Part shown: positions 1 through 5,336 of the stretch, one piece after another | Layout: each line of letters begins with the position of its first letter | Position numbering within the stretch: the stretch's first letter is position 1 | NCBI GenBank assembly: GCA_027030825.1 | Contig: JALVEM010000037.1 | Span: forward strand, 1 to 5,336 | Origin: Thiohalobacter sp. | GTDB lineage: Bacteria; Pseudomonadota; Gammaproteobacteria; Thiohalobacterales; Thiohalobacteraceae | DNA length: 5,336 nucleotides | Direction of reading: 5' to 3' | Notes under the pieces: generated by a model | Seen by the model: the letters and a program-made list of their open reading frames with translations, nothing else | The model's database searches: none | Told to the model about the DNA's origin: nothing | Made by a program: the position numbers and the translations under genes

Positions 1-655
1 GATCGAAGAACCGCTGGGCGGAGGCCACGGGGATGACGACCAGTTCGCCGTTGTCGAAACCCAGGGTGCGGCCTTCGGTGGCGAGCACCCCGGCGACGCG
101 GAAGCGGCGGTCGCCCAGGCGCAGCCAGCGGCCGACCGCCGGTCCGGTGCCGAACAGATCGCGCGCCACGGTCGAGCCCAGCACGCAGACAGGGCGGGTC
201 TGGCGCCAGTCGCCGGCGGGCAGGAAACGCCCCTGCCGCATGCGCCATTCTCTCACGGAGAGGAGTTCGGCGGTGCTGCCGAGCACTACGACATCGCGTC
301 CCACTCCGCCGGCGTCGGCATAGGCGGAACCGACGACGACCGGGGCGACGGCGCGGACCAGGGGCGACCGGCGCAGGGCCTCGGCATCCGCCAGCGTCAG
401 AGGGCGGACGGATTCGGTCAGGCCGGCGGCCAGGTTCAGCCCGCGCGTCTCGGAGTGTCCGGGCAGGACGAAGAGCAGGTGGGTGCCCAGCGCCGAGAAT
501 TCCCCGATCACGTAGCGGCGCGCACCGTCGCCCAGGGCGGTGAGGGTGAGCACGGCCGCCACCCCGATGGCCATGGCCAGGGTCATCATGGCCGTGCGTA
601 GCGGGTTGAAGCGCAGGTTGCCGAGCGCGTAGGCGAGAATGTCACGCCAGCGCAT
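1..655 (-). CDS. MacB/FtsX-type ABC transporter permease, 3' end cut by window edge
   Basis: This is the N-terminal 218 residues of an inner-membrane permease subunit that would pair with the ATPase just upstream. The start is ATG at 655, giving MRWRDILAYALGNLRFNPLR. A hydrophobic first membrane segment spans about residues 21-41. A periplasmic MacB_PCD-like domain follows, with recognisable family stretches: LGTHLLFVLPG (56-66), QGRFLP (141-146), VCVLGSTVARDLFG (156-169), a small beta element around GDRRFRVAGVLA (181-192), and IPVASAQR (208-215). The three C-terminal membrane helices expected of FtsX permeases lie beyond the window. The start overlaps the ATPase stop by 14 nt, and an AGGAGG stretch (668-673) lies upstream at a slightly long spacing, so coupled translation is likely. 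Family knowledge points to a mechanotransmission exporter working with the adaptor and an outer-membrane channel. The substrate is unknown. The frame is open to the edge with no defects seen. Confidence 0.9.
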   Translation of the reverse strand, partial: MRWRDILAYALGNLRFNPLRTAMMTLAMAIGVAAVLTLTALGDGARRYVIGEFSALGTHLLFVLPGHSETRGLNLAAGLTESVRPLTLADAEALRRSPLVRAVAPVVVGSAYADAGGVGRDVVVLGSTAELLSVREWRMRQGRFLPAGDWRQTRPVCVLGSTVARDLFGTGPAVGRWLRLGDRRFRVAGVLATEGRTLGFDNGELVVIPVASAQRFFD

Positions 656-1343
656 GGGAATGCGCCCCCTCCTGGCGGGTGTCCGACCGGATGCGACCGT
701 CGCGCATCTGGATCCGGCGCGGTGCGCGGGCGCCCAGTTCCGGGTCGTGCGTGACCAGCACCAGCGTCCTGCCGTCCCGGACGCTGGATTCGAGCAGCTC
801 GACGATCTCGCGCCCCGCCTGGCGGTCGAGATTGCCGGTCGGCTCGTCGGCCAGCAGGAGTTCGGGATCCAGGGCGAGCGCCCGGGCGATCGCGACCCGC
901 TGTCGCTGTCCCCCGGAGAGCTGATCGGGTCGATGCCGGGCGCGGTCGCCGAGTCCGACCGCCTCGAGCAGCTGCATGGCGCGTTCGCGTCGCCGGGCGG
1001 GCGGCCGGCCGTCGAGCATCATGGGCAGCTCGACATTGCCGAGAGCGGTCAGCCTGGGCACGAGGTGGAAGAACTGGAAGACGAAGCCGATGTGCCGGCG
1101 CCGCAGGCGGGCGAGCCGGCGTTCGTCCAGTCCGGCCGTGTCCTCGCCGCGGAAGAGGTAGCGACCGGCATCGGGCCGGTCGAGCAGGCCGAGAATGTGC
1201 AGCAGGGTCGACTTGCCGGAGCCCGAGGGCCCCATGACGCTCAGATATTCGCCGCGTTCGATGACGAGGTTCACGTCGTCGAGGGCGTGGACCCGTGCTT
1301 CACCGACCGGATAGATGCGGCTCACGTGTTCGAGCCGGATCAT
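642..1343 (-). CDS. ABC transporter ATP-binding protein, LolD/MacB family
   Basis: This 233-residue cytoplasmic ATPase energises the adjacent permease. All ABC motifs are present in order: Walker A GPSGSGKST (38-46), Q-loop Q90 in VFQFFHLVP, signature LSGGQRQRVAIARAL (142-156), Walker B LLLADEPTGNLD (162-173), and the switch histidine H199 in THD. The LSGGQxQRVAIARAL plus DEPTGNLD pattern and the length are typical of the LolD/FtsE/MacB group. The reading frame stays open further upstream to 1460, but I chose ATG at 1343. From there the protein begins MIRLEHVSRIYPVGE, the normal family N terminus, and the ATG overlaps the adaptor stop as ATGA. A weak GAGG ribosome site lies at 1354-1357. The last residues (after about 220) form a short polar tail beyond the usual fold. 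Residues for ATP binding and hydrolysis are intact, so it should be active. Assignment to lipoprotein release (LolD itself) is less likely because the partners are an adaptor and a MacB-type permease. Confidence 0.95.
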   Translation of the reverse strand: MIRLEHVSRIYPVGEARVHALDDVNLVIERGEYLSVMGPSGSGKSTLLHILGLLDRPDAGRYLFRGEDTAGLDERRLARLRRRHIGFVFQFFHLVPRLTALGNVELPMMLDGRPPARRRERAMQLLEAVGLGDRARHRPDQLSGGQRQRVAIARALALDPELLLADEPTGNLDRQAGREIVELLESSVRDGRTLVLVTHDPELGARAPRRIQMRDGRIRSDTRQEGAHSHALA

Positions 1344-2488
1344 CGGGCGGCATCCTCGCGCGGGCGGGCCCGGACCGGCATGCCGGGCACGAGGTCCCTG
1401 CGTTCGACCTCGAGAACCACCTGTTCGCCCGCCGCCAGGCCGTCGAGCACCTCGGTCCATTCCCAGTTGGACAGGCCGGTGCGGACCCTGCGCCGTTCGA
1501 GTCTGCCGTTGCCGTTCACCACCAGCACGTGGCGGCCGTCGACGAGGGCCTCGGTGGGAATGCGCAGCGCCGCGTCATGGGCCGCCACCAGGATCTCCAC
1601 GTCCGTGGTGTAGCCCGGCAGGAGCGTGACCTTCTCCGGCAGGGTGTCGAAATCGACCTCGACCTCGACGGTGCGGGCCTGCTTCTCGCGCTCCTGGACA
1701 TAGGGGGCGATGCGCCTGACGTGGCCCGGGAAGGGACGGCCGGAGAAGGCGTCGATATGGATTCGCGCCGGCAGACCGGTCTCGAGCCTGGGGGCCTCGA
1801 CCTCGTCGATGGGCGCGCTGGCATAGAGACAGCCGGGATCGAGCAGGTCGATCACCGGCAGCGTGGCCACGCCCACCGGCGAAGGGGTGACGTATTCGTT
1901 CAGCTCGCCGTTGATCTCGGCGACGATGCCGGCGAAGGGCGCCAGCAGGCGGGTCTGTTCGAGTGCCGCTTCTGCTGCCTCCACGCGGGCCTGCGCGACG
2001 CGCAGCTCGGCCTGGGCAGCCTCGCAGGCCGCCTGACGGCTGTCCGCCTCGGCCCTGGCCTGGTCGAGCTGACGGCGACTGGCCGCCTTTTCCTTCACCA
2101 GGCGTTGCAGGCGCACCAGTTCACGGTAGGCGGCCACCACCGGCGCGCACTGCTCGCGCGCCCGGGCATGGGCGACCTTCTCCCGGGCGCGCGCCAGCGC
2201 CAGGCTGGCCCGGCGATCCCGGTTCCACAGTTCGACCAGCAGGCGGCCCTTCTCGACCCGCTCCCCCTTGCGGACCGGCAGGCTCGCGATCTGGCCGCCC
2301 GTGGCCAGCGAGAGGCGGGCGCGCCGGCAGGCCTTCAGGGTGCCGGCCCGGGTGTTGGTGACGATGTCCTCCACGCGGCCGGTCGAGACGGTCGCCGTGG
2401 TCACGGTCACCGGTTCGGGCTTGTTCAGATGGAAGTAGGCGCCGGCGAGCAGGGCCGGCAGCAGCAAGAGCCAGAGCGGTTTTTTCAT
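1340..2488 (-). CDS. Periplasmic adaptor subunit (HlyD/MacA-type membrane fusion protein) of ABC exporter
   Basis: This 382-residue protein would be held in the inner membrane and bridge the permease to an outer-membrane channel. It starts MKKPLWLLLLPALLAGAYF, a basic tip plus a hydrophobic stretch (about residues 4-19) with no lipobox cysteine, so an uncleaved anchor or signal peptide is likely. The first half of a lipoyl-like domain is about 55-88 (SLPVRKGERVEKGRLLVEL, 69-87). A charged, Ala-rich coiled-coil hairpin follows at about 90-178. The second lipoyl half is about 180-200 (LLAPFAGIVAEINGELNEYV). Beta-barrel and membrane-proximal domains fill 205-375 (IPTEALVDG at 310-318). The longer open frame back to 2671 was rejected because it would run through the divergent promoter region and into the Nudix gene. 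A GGGAG site (2497-2501) lies 8 nt before the chosen ATG. It is the first gene of the exporter operon and overlaps the ATPase by 4 nt. It resembles MacA or DevB-type adaptors, and the substrate is not predictable. Confidence 0.92.
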   Translation of the reverse strand: MKKPLWLLLLPALLAGAYFHLNKPEPVTVTTATVSTGRVEDIVTNTRAGTLKACRRARLSLATGGQIASLPVRKGERVEKGRLLVELWNRDRRASLALARAREKVAHARAREQCAPVVAAYRELVRLQRLVKEKAASRRQLDQARAEADSRQAACEAAQAELRVAQARVEAAEAALEQTRLLAPFAGIVAEINGELNEYVTPSPVGVATLPVIDLLDPGCLYASAPIDEVEAPRLETGLPARIHIDAFSGRPFPGHVRRIAPYVQEREKQARTVEVEVDFDTLPEKVTLLPGYTTDVEILVAAHDAALRIPTEALVDGRHVLVVNGNGRLERRRVRTGLSNWEWTEVLDGLAAGEQVVLEVERRDLVPGMPVRARPREDAAR

Positions 2489-2612
2489 CGAAGGGGCTCC
2501 CGGGGATGGAGCAAGGTAATCACACCCTCGACGGCGGGTCAAACGGCTTGTCGGCGACCGCCGTGACGGGCAGTATTGCCCGCAGGAGATTCGGCGATCC
2601 TCGGGAGGAAGG
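2489..2612. promoter_or_regulatory. Divergent intergenic region between exporter operon and Nudix gene
   Basis: These 124 bp must carry the start signals for both the leftward exporter operon and the rightward Nudix gene. On the minus strand a TTGACC hexamer (2537-2542) matches the -35 consensus at 5 of 6 positions, but no good -10 lies at 16-18 bp. The nearest is GATTAC at 15 bp, so the call is weak. On the plus strand TTGTCG (2548-2553) with CAGTAT (2571-2576) at 17 bp is a poor match. A 14-bp interrupted palindrome, GGGCA-GTAT-TGCCC, lies at 2568-2581 and could be an operator or part of the RNA structure described separately. Confidence 0.35.
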
Positions 2613-2626
2613 ATGCAATACTGTTC
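2568..2626 (+). promoter_or_regulatory. Possible hairpin enclosing the Nudix ribosome site and start codon
   Basis: CAGTATTGC (2571-2579) is an exact reverse complement of GCAATACTG (2615-2623). Three more pairs outside it (G-C and two G-U) allow a 12-bp stem of 2568-2579 with 2615-2626. The 35-nt loop holds the Shine-Dalgarno sequence GGGAGGAAGG (2603-2612), and the stem uses the G of the ATG. A nested stem, ATCCT (2597-2601) with AGGAT (2610-2614), would display the Shine-Dalgarno core in a small loop. The pairing is seen directly. A role in translation control is inference. The structure matters only if transcription starts upstream of about 2568. Confidence 0.4.
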
Positions 2627-3188
2627 CCGGTGCGGGGCCGAGGTGACGCGCCTCGTGCCGGAAGGCGACAATCGTGAACGTCACGTCTGCACGGTCTGCG
2701 GCTTCATCCACTACCAGAATCCCCGCATCGTGACGGGCTGCATCGTCGAGGACGACGGGCGGGTGCTCATGTGCCGGCGGGCCATCGAGCCGCGCTACGG
2801 GCTCTGGACCCTGCCGGCGGGATTCATGGAGAACGGCGAGACGGTGGAGGCGGCGGCGGCCCGCGAGACCCGCGAGGAGGCGCAGGCCGAGGTCAGCCCG
2901 ACAGCGCTCTTCTCCGTGCTCAGCCTGCCCCACATCGATCAGGTCTACATGCTGTTCCGGGCCCGTCTCGTGCGCCCGGGTTTCGGCCCCGGCGCCGAGA
3001 GCCTGGAGGTACGGTGGATGTCGGAGGCGGAGATTCCCTGGGATTCGCTGGCCTTCGAGGTGGTCCGGCAGACGTTGCGGCTCTATTTCGCCGACCGCCG
3101 CCGTGGGCGGTTCGGCGTGCACGTGGGCGACATCCTGCGCCTGGCAGGCGAGCCGCCGGTCTACGAATGCCGCCTGCTCGGGGAATGA
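2613..3188 (+). CDS. Nudix hydrolase with N-terminal zinc ribbon (Nudix_N_2 type)
   Basis: This 191-residue cytoplasmic enzyme should hydrolyse a nucleoside diphosphate linked to another group. An N-terminal zinc ribbon has CxxC pairs C4/C7 and C26/C29. The Nudix fold follows, with YGLWTLPAGFMENGET leading into the Nudix box at 70-92: G70, E76, R84-E85 and E88-E89, the metal-binding glutamates, are all present. The box position normally Gly is Q91. In relatives with this zinc ribbon that site is also often not Gly, so I do not read it as inactivation. The conserved stretches ESLEVRWMSEAEIPWDSLAFEVV and YFADRRRGRF (129-167) are typical of this subfamily. The 3' end carries a short tail after about 175. 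The start is supported by a strong GGGAGGAAGG site at 2603-2612. Substrate is uncertain: zinc-ribbon relatives include plant FAD pyrophosphatase, and ADP-ribose or NADH are alternatives. It is probably monocistronic, since it ends 10 bp from a convergent gene. Confidence 0.93.
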   Translation: MQYCSRCGAEVTRLVPEGDNRERHVCTVCGFIHYQNPRIVTGCIVEDDGRVLMCRRAIEPRYGLWTLPAGFMENGETVEAAAARETREEAQAEVSPTALFSVLSLPHIDQVYMLFRARLVRPGFGPGAESLEVRWMSEAEIPWDSLAFEVVRQTLRLYFADRRRGRFGVHVGDILRLAGEPPVYECRLLGE

Positions 3189-3198
3189 GCGGGACGGT

Positions 3199-4545
3199 TC
3201 ACGCCTCGCCGGCCGTCGGCACCACGGGGCGGCGGCCGATCGAGTAGTAGGTCAGCCCGGCCGAGGCGACCAGTTTCGGATCGTAGATGTTGCGGCCGTC
3301 GAACAGGACCGGCTCCCGCAGCTTCCGGGCGATCTGCTGGAAATCCGGGCTCCGGAACTGCTTCCATTCGGTGATGACCACCAGCGCATCCGCCCCCTCC
3401 AGGGCCGACTGGGCGCTCTCGCAGAGTTCGAGATCGTCGCGTTCGCCGTAGATGCGCCGGCATTCGTTCATCGCCACCGGGTCGTAGGCGCGAACCCGGG
3501 CGCCGGCGTCCCAGAGGGCCTCCATCAGCACCCGGCTGGAGGCCTCGCGCATGTCGTCCGTGTTGGGCTTGAAGGCCAGCCCCCACAGTGCGATGGTCCT
3601 GCCGGCGAGCTCGCCGAAATGCGACTCGAGCTTTTCGAACAGGACCCGCTTCTGGCGCTCGTTGACCGCCTCGACCGCGCCCAGCAGCCGGGCCTCGTAG
3701 CCGACCTCCCGGGCGGTGCGTTCCAGCGCCTTGACGTCCTTGGGGAAACAGGAACCGCCGTAGCCGGCGCCGGGATAGATGAACTGGTAGCCGATGCGCG
3801 GATCCGAGCCGATGCCCTTGCGCACCGATTCGATGTCGGCGCCCAGACGCTCGGCGAGGTTGGACAGCTCGTTCATGAAGCTGATCTTGGTGGCGAGCAT
3901 GGCGTTGGCGGCGTACTTGGTCAGCTCCGCCGAGCGGATGTCCATGGCCAGCAGCCGGTCGTGGTTCCGGTTGAAGGGGGCGTAGAGCGCCTTGAGCAGC
4001 TCCGTGGTTCTCGGGTTGTCGGTGCCCACCACGATGCGGTCCGGGCGCATGAAGTCGTCGATCGCGGCGCCTTCCTTGAGGAACTCCGGATTGGAGACGA
4101 CGTCGAATTCGACCTCCACGCCGCGCTCGGCCAGTGTCTCCCGAATGGTCTCCCGGACGCGGTCTGCAGTACCGACCGGGACGGTCGACTTGTTCACCAC
4201 GATCCGGTATTCGCGCAGGCGCTCGCCGATGGTGCGCGCCACCGCGAGCACGTGGCGCAGATCGGCCGAGCCGTCCTCGTCGGGCGGGGTGCCCACGGCG
4301 ATGAACTGGAACAGGCCGTGATCGACGGCCTCGTCCGGATCGTCCGTGAACGAGAGGCGGCCGGCGGCGGCGTTCTCCTTCACCATGGGCTCCAGGCCGG
4401 GTTCGTAGATGGGGATGCGGCCCGCCTTGAGCATGGCGATCTTGTCCCGATCCACATCCATGCACATGACTTCGTTGCCGACCTCGGCGAGGCAGGCGCC
4501 CGTGACCAGTCCGACGTATCCGGAGCCGTAGATGGTGACCTTCAT
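3199..4545 (-). CDS. ugd: UDP-glucose 6-dehydrogenase
   Basis: This 448-residue cytosolic enzyme oxidises UDP-glucose to UDP-glucuronate with two NAD+, providing a precursor for capsule, exopolysaccharide or lipid A sugar modification. The N-terminal Rossmann motif GSGYVG is at 7-12, with the acidic D30 after the second strand (VMCMDVD). Family active-site residues are in place: T121 in KSTVPVGT, E154 in NPEFLKEG, K210 and N214 in ELTKYAANA, and catalytic C266 with D270 in GYGGSCFPKD. The C-terminal NAD/UDP domain includes WGLAFKPNTDDMREASS (321-337), ITEWKQF (391-397) and FDGRNIYDP (415-423). Length is normal and no residue is missing. The start at 4545 follows AGGGA (4556-4560) by 10 nt and gives the standard N terminus MKVTIYGSGYVGLVTG. 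GDP-mannose dehydrogenase is a related alternative, but the C-terminal YYSIGRRPV and the overall pattern favour UDP-glucose. No glycan gene neighbours are visible, and it is transcribed away from the tRNA-tuf unit. Confidence 0.95.
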   Translation of the reverse strand: MKVTIYGSGYVGLVTGACLAEVGNEVMCMDVDRDKIAMLKAGRIPIYEPGLEPMVKENAAAGRLSFTDDPDEAVDHGLFQFIAVGTPPDEDGSADLRHVLAVARTIGERLREYRIVVNKSTVPVGTADRVRETIRETLAERGVEVEFDVVSNPEFLKEGAAIDDFMRPDRIVVGTDNPRTTELLKALYAPFNRNHDRLLAMDIRSAELTKYAANAMLATKISFMNELSNLAERLGADIESVRKGIGSDPRIGYQFIYPGAGYGGSCFPKDVKALERTAREVGYEARLLGAVEAVNERQKRVLFEKLESHFGELAGRTIALWGLAFKPNTDDMREASSRVLMEALWDAGARVRAYDPVAMNECRRIYGERDDLELCESAQSALEGADALVVITEWKQFRSPDFQQIARKLREPVLFDGRNIYDPKLVASAGLTYYSIGRRPVVPTAGEA

Positions 4546-4564
4546 GCTGTTGTTTTCCCTACCT

Positions 4565-4580
4565 GATTCGTGTCGATTCG
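4565..4580. repeat. GATTCG direct repeat, 10 bp apart, upstream of ugd
   Basis: GATTCG occurs at 4565-4570 and again at 4575-4580, one helical turn apart, 20-35 bp upstream of the ugd start. Tandem half-sites at about one turn are a common layout for response-regulator binding, but the units are short. The site may equally lie in the ugd leader, since no ugd promoter could be placed with confidence. Confidence 0.25.
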
Positions 4581-4680
4581 AGTTATCCTGCGGGCGTGAT
4601 CCAGCACCCGAGACCGGGTAATCCTACCAGAACCGGTGGCGTGCGGCACCCGCAGGGCCGCCCGGGATCGCGCATGCCCT

Positions 4681-4709
4681 TGACACCCGCGGTTCGGGTC
4701 ATGAAAATA
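4681..4709 (+). promoter_or_regulatory. Sigma70-type promoter of the tRNA-Tyr/Gly/Thr-tuf unit
   Basis: A perfect -35 TTGACA (4681-4686) is followed after 17 bp by GAAAAT (4704-4709), a 4 of 6 match to the -10. The next bases, ACCCGGC, make a GC-rich discriminator like those of stable RNA promoters under stringent (ppGpp) control. Transcription would start near 4716, about 10 nt before tRNA-Tyr, leaving a short 5' leader for RNase P to remove. Within the spacer lies an inverted repeat ACCCG-CGGTT-CGGGT (4686-4700). Stringent regulation is an inference from the discriminator. Confidence 0.75.
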
Positions 4710-4725
4710 CCCGGCTTCGCTCGAG

Positions 4726-4809
4726 GAGGGGTTCCCGAGTGGCCAAAGGGGGCAGACTGTAAATCTGCTGGCTCCGCCTTCGGAGGTTCGAATCCTCCCC
4801 CCTCCACCA
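4726..4809 (+). tRNA. tRNA-Tyr, anticodon GTA
   Basis: This is an 84-nt class II tRNA. The acceptor GGAGGGG (4726-4732) pairs with CCCCTCC ending at 4805. Discriminator A4806 and an encoded CCA (4807-4809) follow. The anticodon stem is GCAGA/TCTGC with loop CTGTAAA, so the anticodon is GTA at 4759-4761, reading UAU and UAC. The extra arm is long (GGCTCCGCC region), as in bacterial tRNA-Tyr. The T arm GGAGG-TTCGAAT-CCTCC is perfect. It is the first gene of the tRNA-tuf unit. Confidence 0.98.
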
Positions 4810-4822
4810 GTTTCAGGGTTCG

Positions 4823-4843
4823 CCGGCGGCTGGCTGTCGCCGG
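4823..4843 (+). other. GC-rich hairpin in tRNA-Tyr to tRNA-Gly spacer
   Basis: CCGGCGGC (4823-4830) can pair with GTCGCCGG (4836-4843), an 8-bp stem with one G-U and a 5-nt loop. It begins 14 nt after the tRNA-Tyr CCA. No U-tract follows, so it is not a typical intrinsic terminator. A role in processing or transcript stability is possible. Confidence 0.45.
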
Positions 4844-4885
4844 GCACCGACATCCGGGCGCGCCGCGGCGGGGTCCCGGGAGAGG

Positions 4886-4913
4886 TTCAACGTCGGCCGG
4901 TTGGCGTTATCAT
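4886..4913 (+). promoter_or_regulatory. Possible internal promoter before tRNA-Gly
   Basis: TATCAT (4908-4913) matches the -10 consensus at 5 of 6 positions and is followed by a GC-rich stretch (TGGGACCGGCGCG). The best -35 is TTCAAC (4886-4891) at 16 bp, only 3 of 6. The 141-bp Tyr-Gly spacer is unusually roomy for adjacent tRNAs, which leaves space for a second start. The remaining spacer shows no open gene. Confidence 0.35.
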
Positions 4914-4950
4914 TGGGACCGGCGCGGCCGGGTGGTGTGGCCCTGCACCT

Positions 4951-5024
<74 letters not shown>

Positions 5025-5030
5025 GATACG

Positions 5031-5054
5031 GCTCCCGTGCCTCGGCGCGGGGGC
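5031..5054 (+). other. Strong 10-bp hairpin between tRNA-Gly and tRNA-Thr
   Basis: GCTCCCGTGC (5031-5040) pairs along its full length with GCGCGGGGGC (5045-5054), with two G-U pairs and a CTCG tetraloop. It starts 7 nt after the tRNA-Gly CCA and ends 9 nt before tRNA-Thr, filling most of the 39-nt spacer. With no U-tract it is more likely a processing or stability element than a terminator. Confidence 0.55.
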
Positions 5055-5063
5055 GGAGACAAG

Positions 5064-5139
<76 letters not shown>

Positions 5140-5162
5140 ATTTCGTGCCGGCCTGGTCCGGT

Positions 5163-5187
5163 GGCGGGGTTCCCCAGGGGCCTCGCC
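5163..5187 (+). other. GC-rich hairpin in the tRNA-Thr to tuf leader
   Basis: GGCGGGG (5163-5169) pairs with CCTCGCC (5181-5187), 7 bp with one G-U, and a loop of 11 nt (TTCCCCAGGGG). It lies between the tRNA-Thr CCA and the tuf ribosome site, with no following U-tract. Possible roles are a processing site that separates the tRNA from the mRNA, or protection of the tuf mRNA 5' end. Confidence 0.4.
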
Positions 5188-5223
5188 GACAGCTTGCGAG
5201 TACATCGATCCGGGAGATCACGC

Positions 5224-5336
5224 ATGTCCAAGGAAAAGTTTGAGCGTACGAAGCCGCACGTGAACGTGGGTACGATTGGTCACGTGGACCATGGGAAGAC
5301 GACGTTGACGGCGGCGCTGACGAAGGTGTCGGCGGA
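5224..5336 (+). CDS. tuf: Translation elongation factor Tu, start only
   Basis: This is the first 37 residues of EF-Tu, the GTPase that delivers aminoacyl-tRNA to the ribosome. The start reads MSKEKFERTKPHVNVGTIGH, and the G1 P-loop GHVDHGKT is at residues 19-26, as in all bacterial EF-Tu. The remainder runs off the right edge. A GGGAG site (5212-5216) lies 7 nt before the ATG. Position after tRNA-Tyr, Gly and Thr matches tufB of E. coli, so it is probably cotranscribed with them. Codon choice is odd for such a gene: all six Thr are ACG and all four Val are GTG. Confidence 0.97.
   Translation, partial: MSKEKFERTKPHVNVGTIGHVDHGKTTLTAALTKVSA

Noticed and set aside
1344..1460. 39-residue N-terminal extension of the ATPase
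   Set aside because: It is Gly/Arg/Pro-rich shadow sequence inside the adaptor gene. The family N terminus begins at 1343, where an ATGA overlap occurs.
1295..2566. 423-codon open frame on the plus strand
   Set aside because: It lies antisense to the adaptor gene, which has clear domains. The translated product shows no recognisable fold.
2489..2671. 61-residue N-terminal extension of the adaptor
   Set aside because: It would cross the divergent promoter region and the Nudix start, and it precedes a normal membrane-anchor N terminus with its own ribosome site.
2820..2888. Q91 in place of Gly in the Nudix box as a sign of inactivation
   Set aside because: All metal-binding glutamates are intact, and from family knowledge this Gly is often replaced in zinc-ribbon Nudix relatives.
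2520..3122. 200-codon open frame on the minus strand
   Set aside because: It is a shadow of the Nudix gene, which has an intact zinc ribbon, Nudix box and strong ribosome site.
3103..4566. 487-codon open frame on the plus strand
   Set aside because: It lies antisense to the complete ugd gene. It has no family resemblance, and long antisense frames are expected in high-GC DNA.
4546..4680. A fourth tRNA (like E. coli thrU) upstream of tRNA-Tyr
   Set aside because: No cloverleaf or T-arm signature is present here. The likely promoter lies directly before tRNA-Tyr.

Overview
The window is a high-GC, tightly packed bacterial chromosome segment, most likely from a gammaproteobacterium. The main clue is the right end, where tRNA-Tyr(GTA), tRNA-Gly(TCC), tRNA-Thr(GGT) and the start of tuf (EF-Tu) lie on the same strand. 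This matches the conserved gammaproteobacterial tRNA-tufB unit (tyrU-glyT-thrT-tufB in E. coli). All three tRNAs encode their 3' CCA. The strong GC bias would suit a GC-rich lineage, but the sequence does not fix genus or family.

Positions 1-2488 (minus strand) hold a three-gene ABC exporter operon: a periplasmic adaptor (HlyD/MacA type), a LolD/MacB-type ATPase, and a MacB/FtsX-type permease cut by the left window edge. The genes overlap by 4 nt (ATGA) and 14 nt, which suggests translational coupling. ATPase and permease are separate proteins, unlike E. coli MacB, where they are fused. No TolC-like outer-membrane partner is in the window. The substrate cannot be read from the sequence.

Positions 2489-2612 separate the exporter from a divergent Nudix hydrolase (2613-3188, plus). 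This gene has an N-terminal Cys4 zinc ribbon and a nearly canonical Nudix box. Its translation start sits in a possible hairpin built from a 9-nt perfect inverted repeat. The Nudix gene converges with a complete UDP-glucose 6-dehydrogenase gene (3199-4545, minus), with only 10 bp between the stop codons. That enzyme supplies UDP-glucuronate for surface polysaccharide or lipid modification.

Positions 4546-4725 are a divergent intergenic region. It contains a convincing sigma70-type promoter (TTGACA, 17 bp, GAAAAT, then a GC-rich discriminator) aimed at the tRNA-tuf unit. Each spacer in that unit (Tyr-Gly, Gly-Thr, Thr-tuf) contains a predicted GC-rich hairpin, and a second weaker promoter may precede tRNA-Gly.

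Overall this is mostly core and housekeeping DNA. I saw no mobile element, CRISPR array or clearly novel system. The observations most worth checking are the possible RNA structure at the Nudix start, the hairpins in the tRNA spacers, and the unusual G-ended codon choice in the tuf start.
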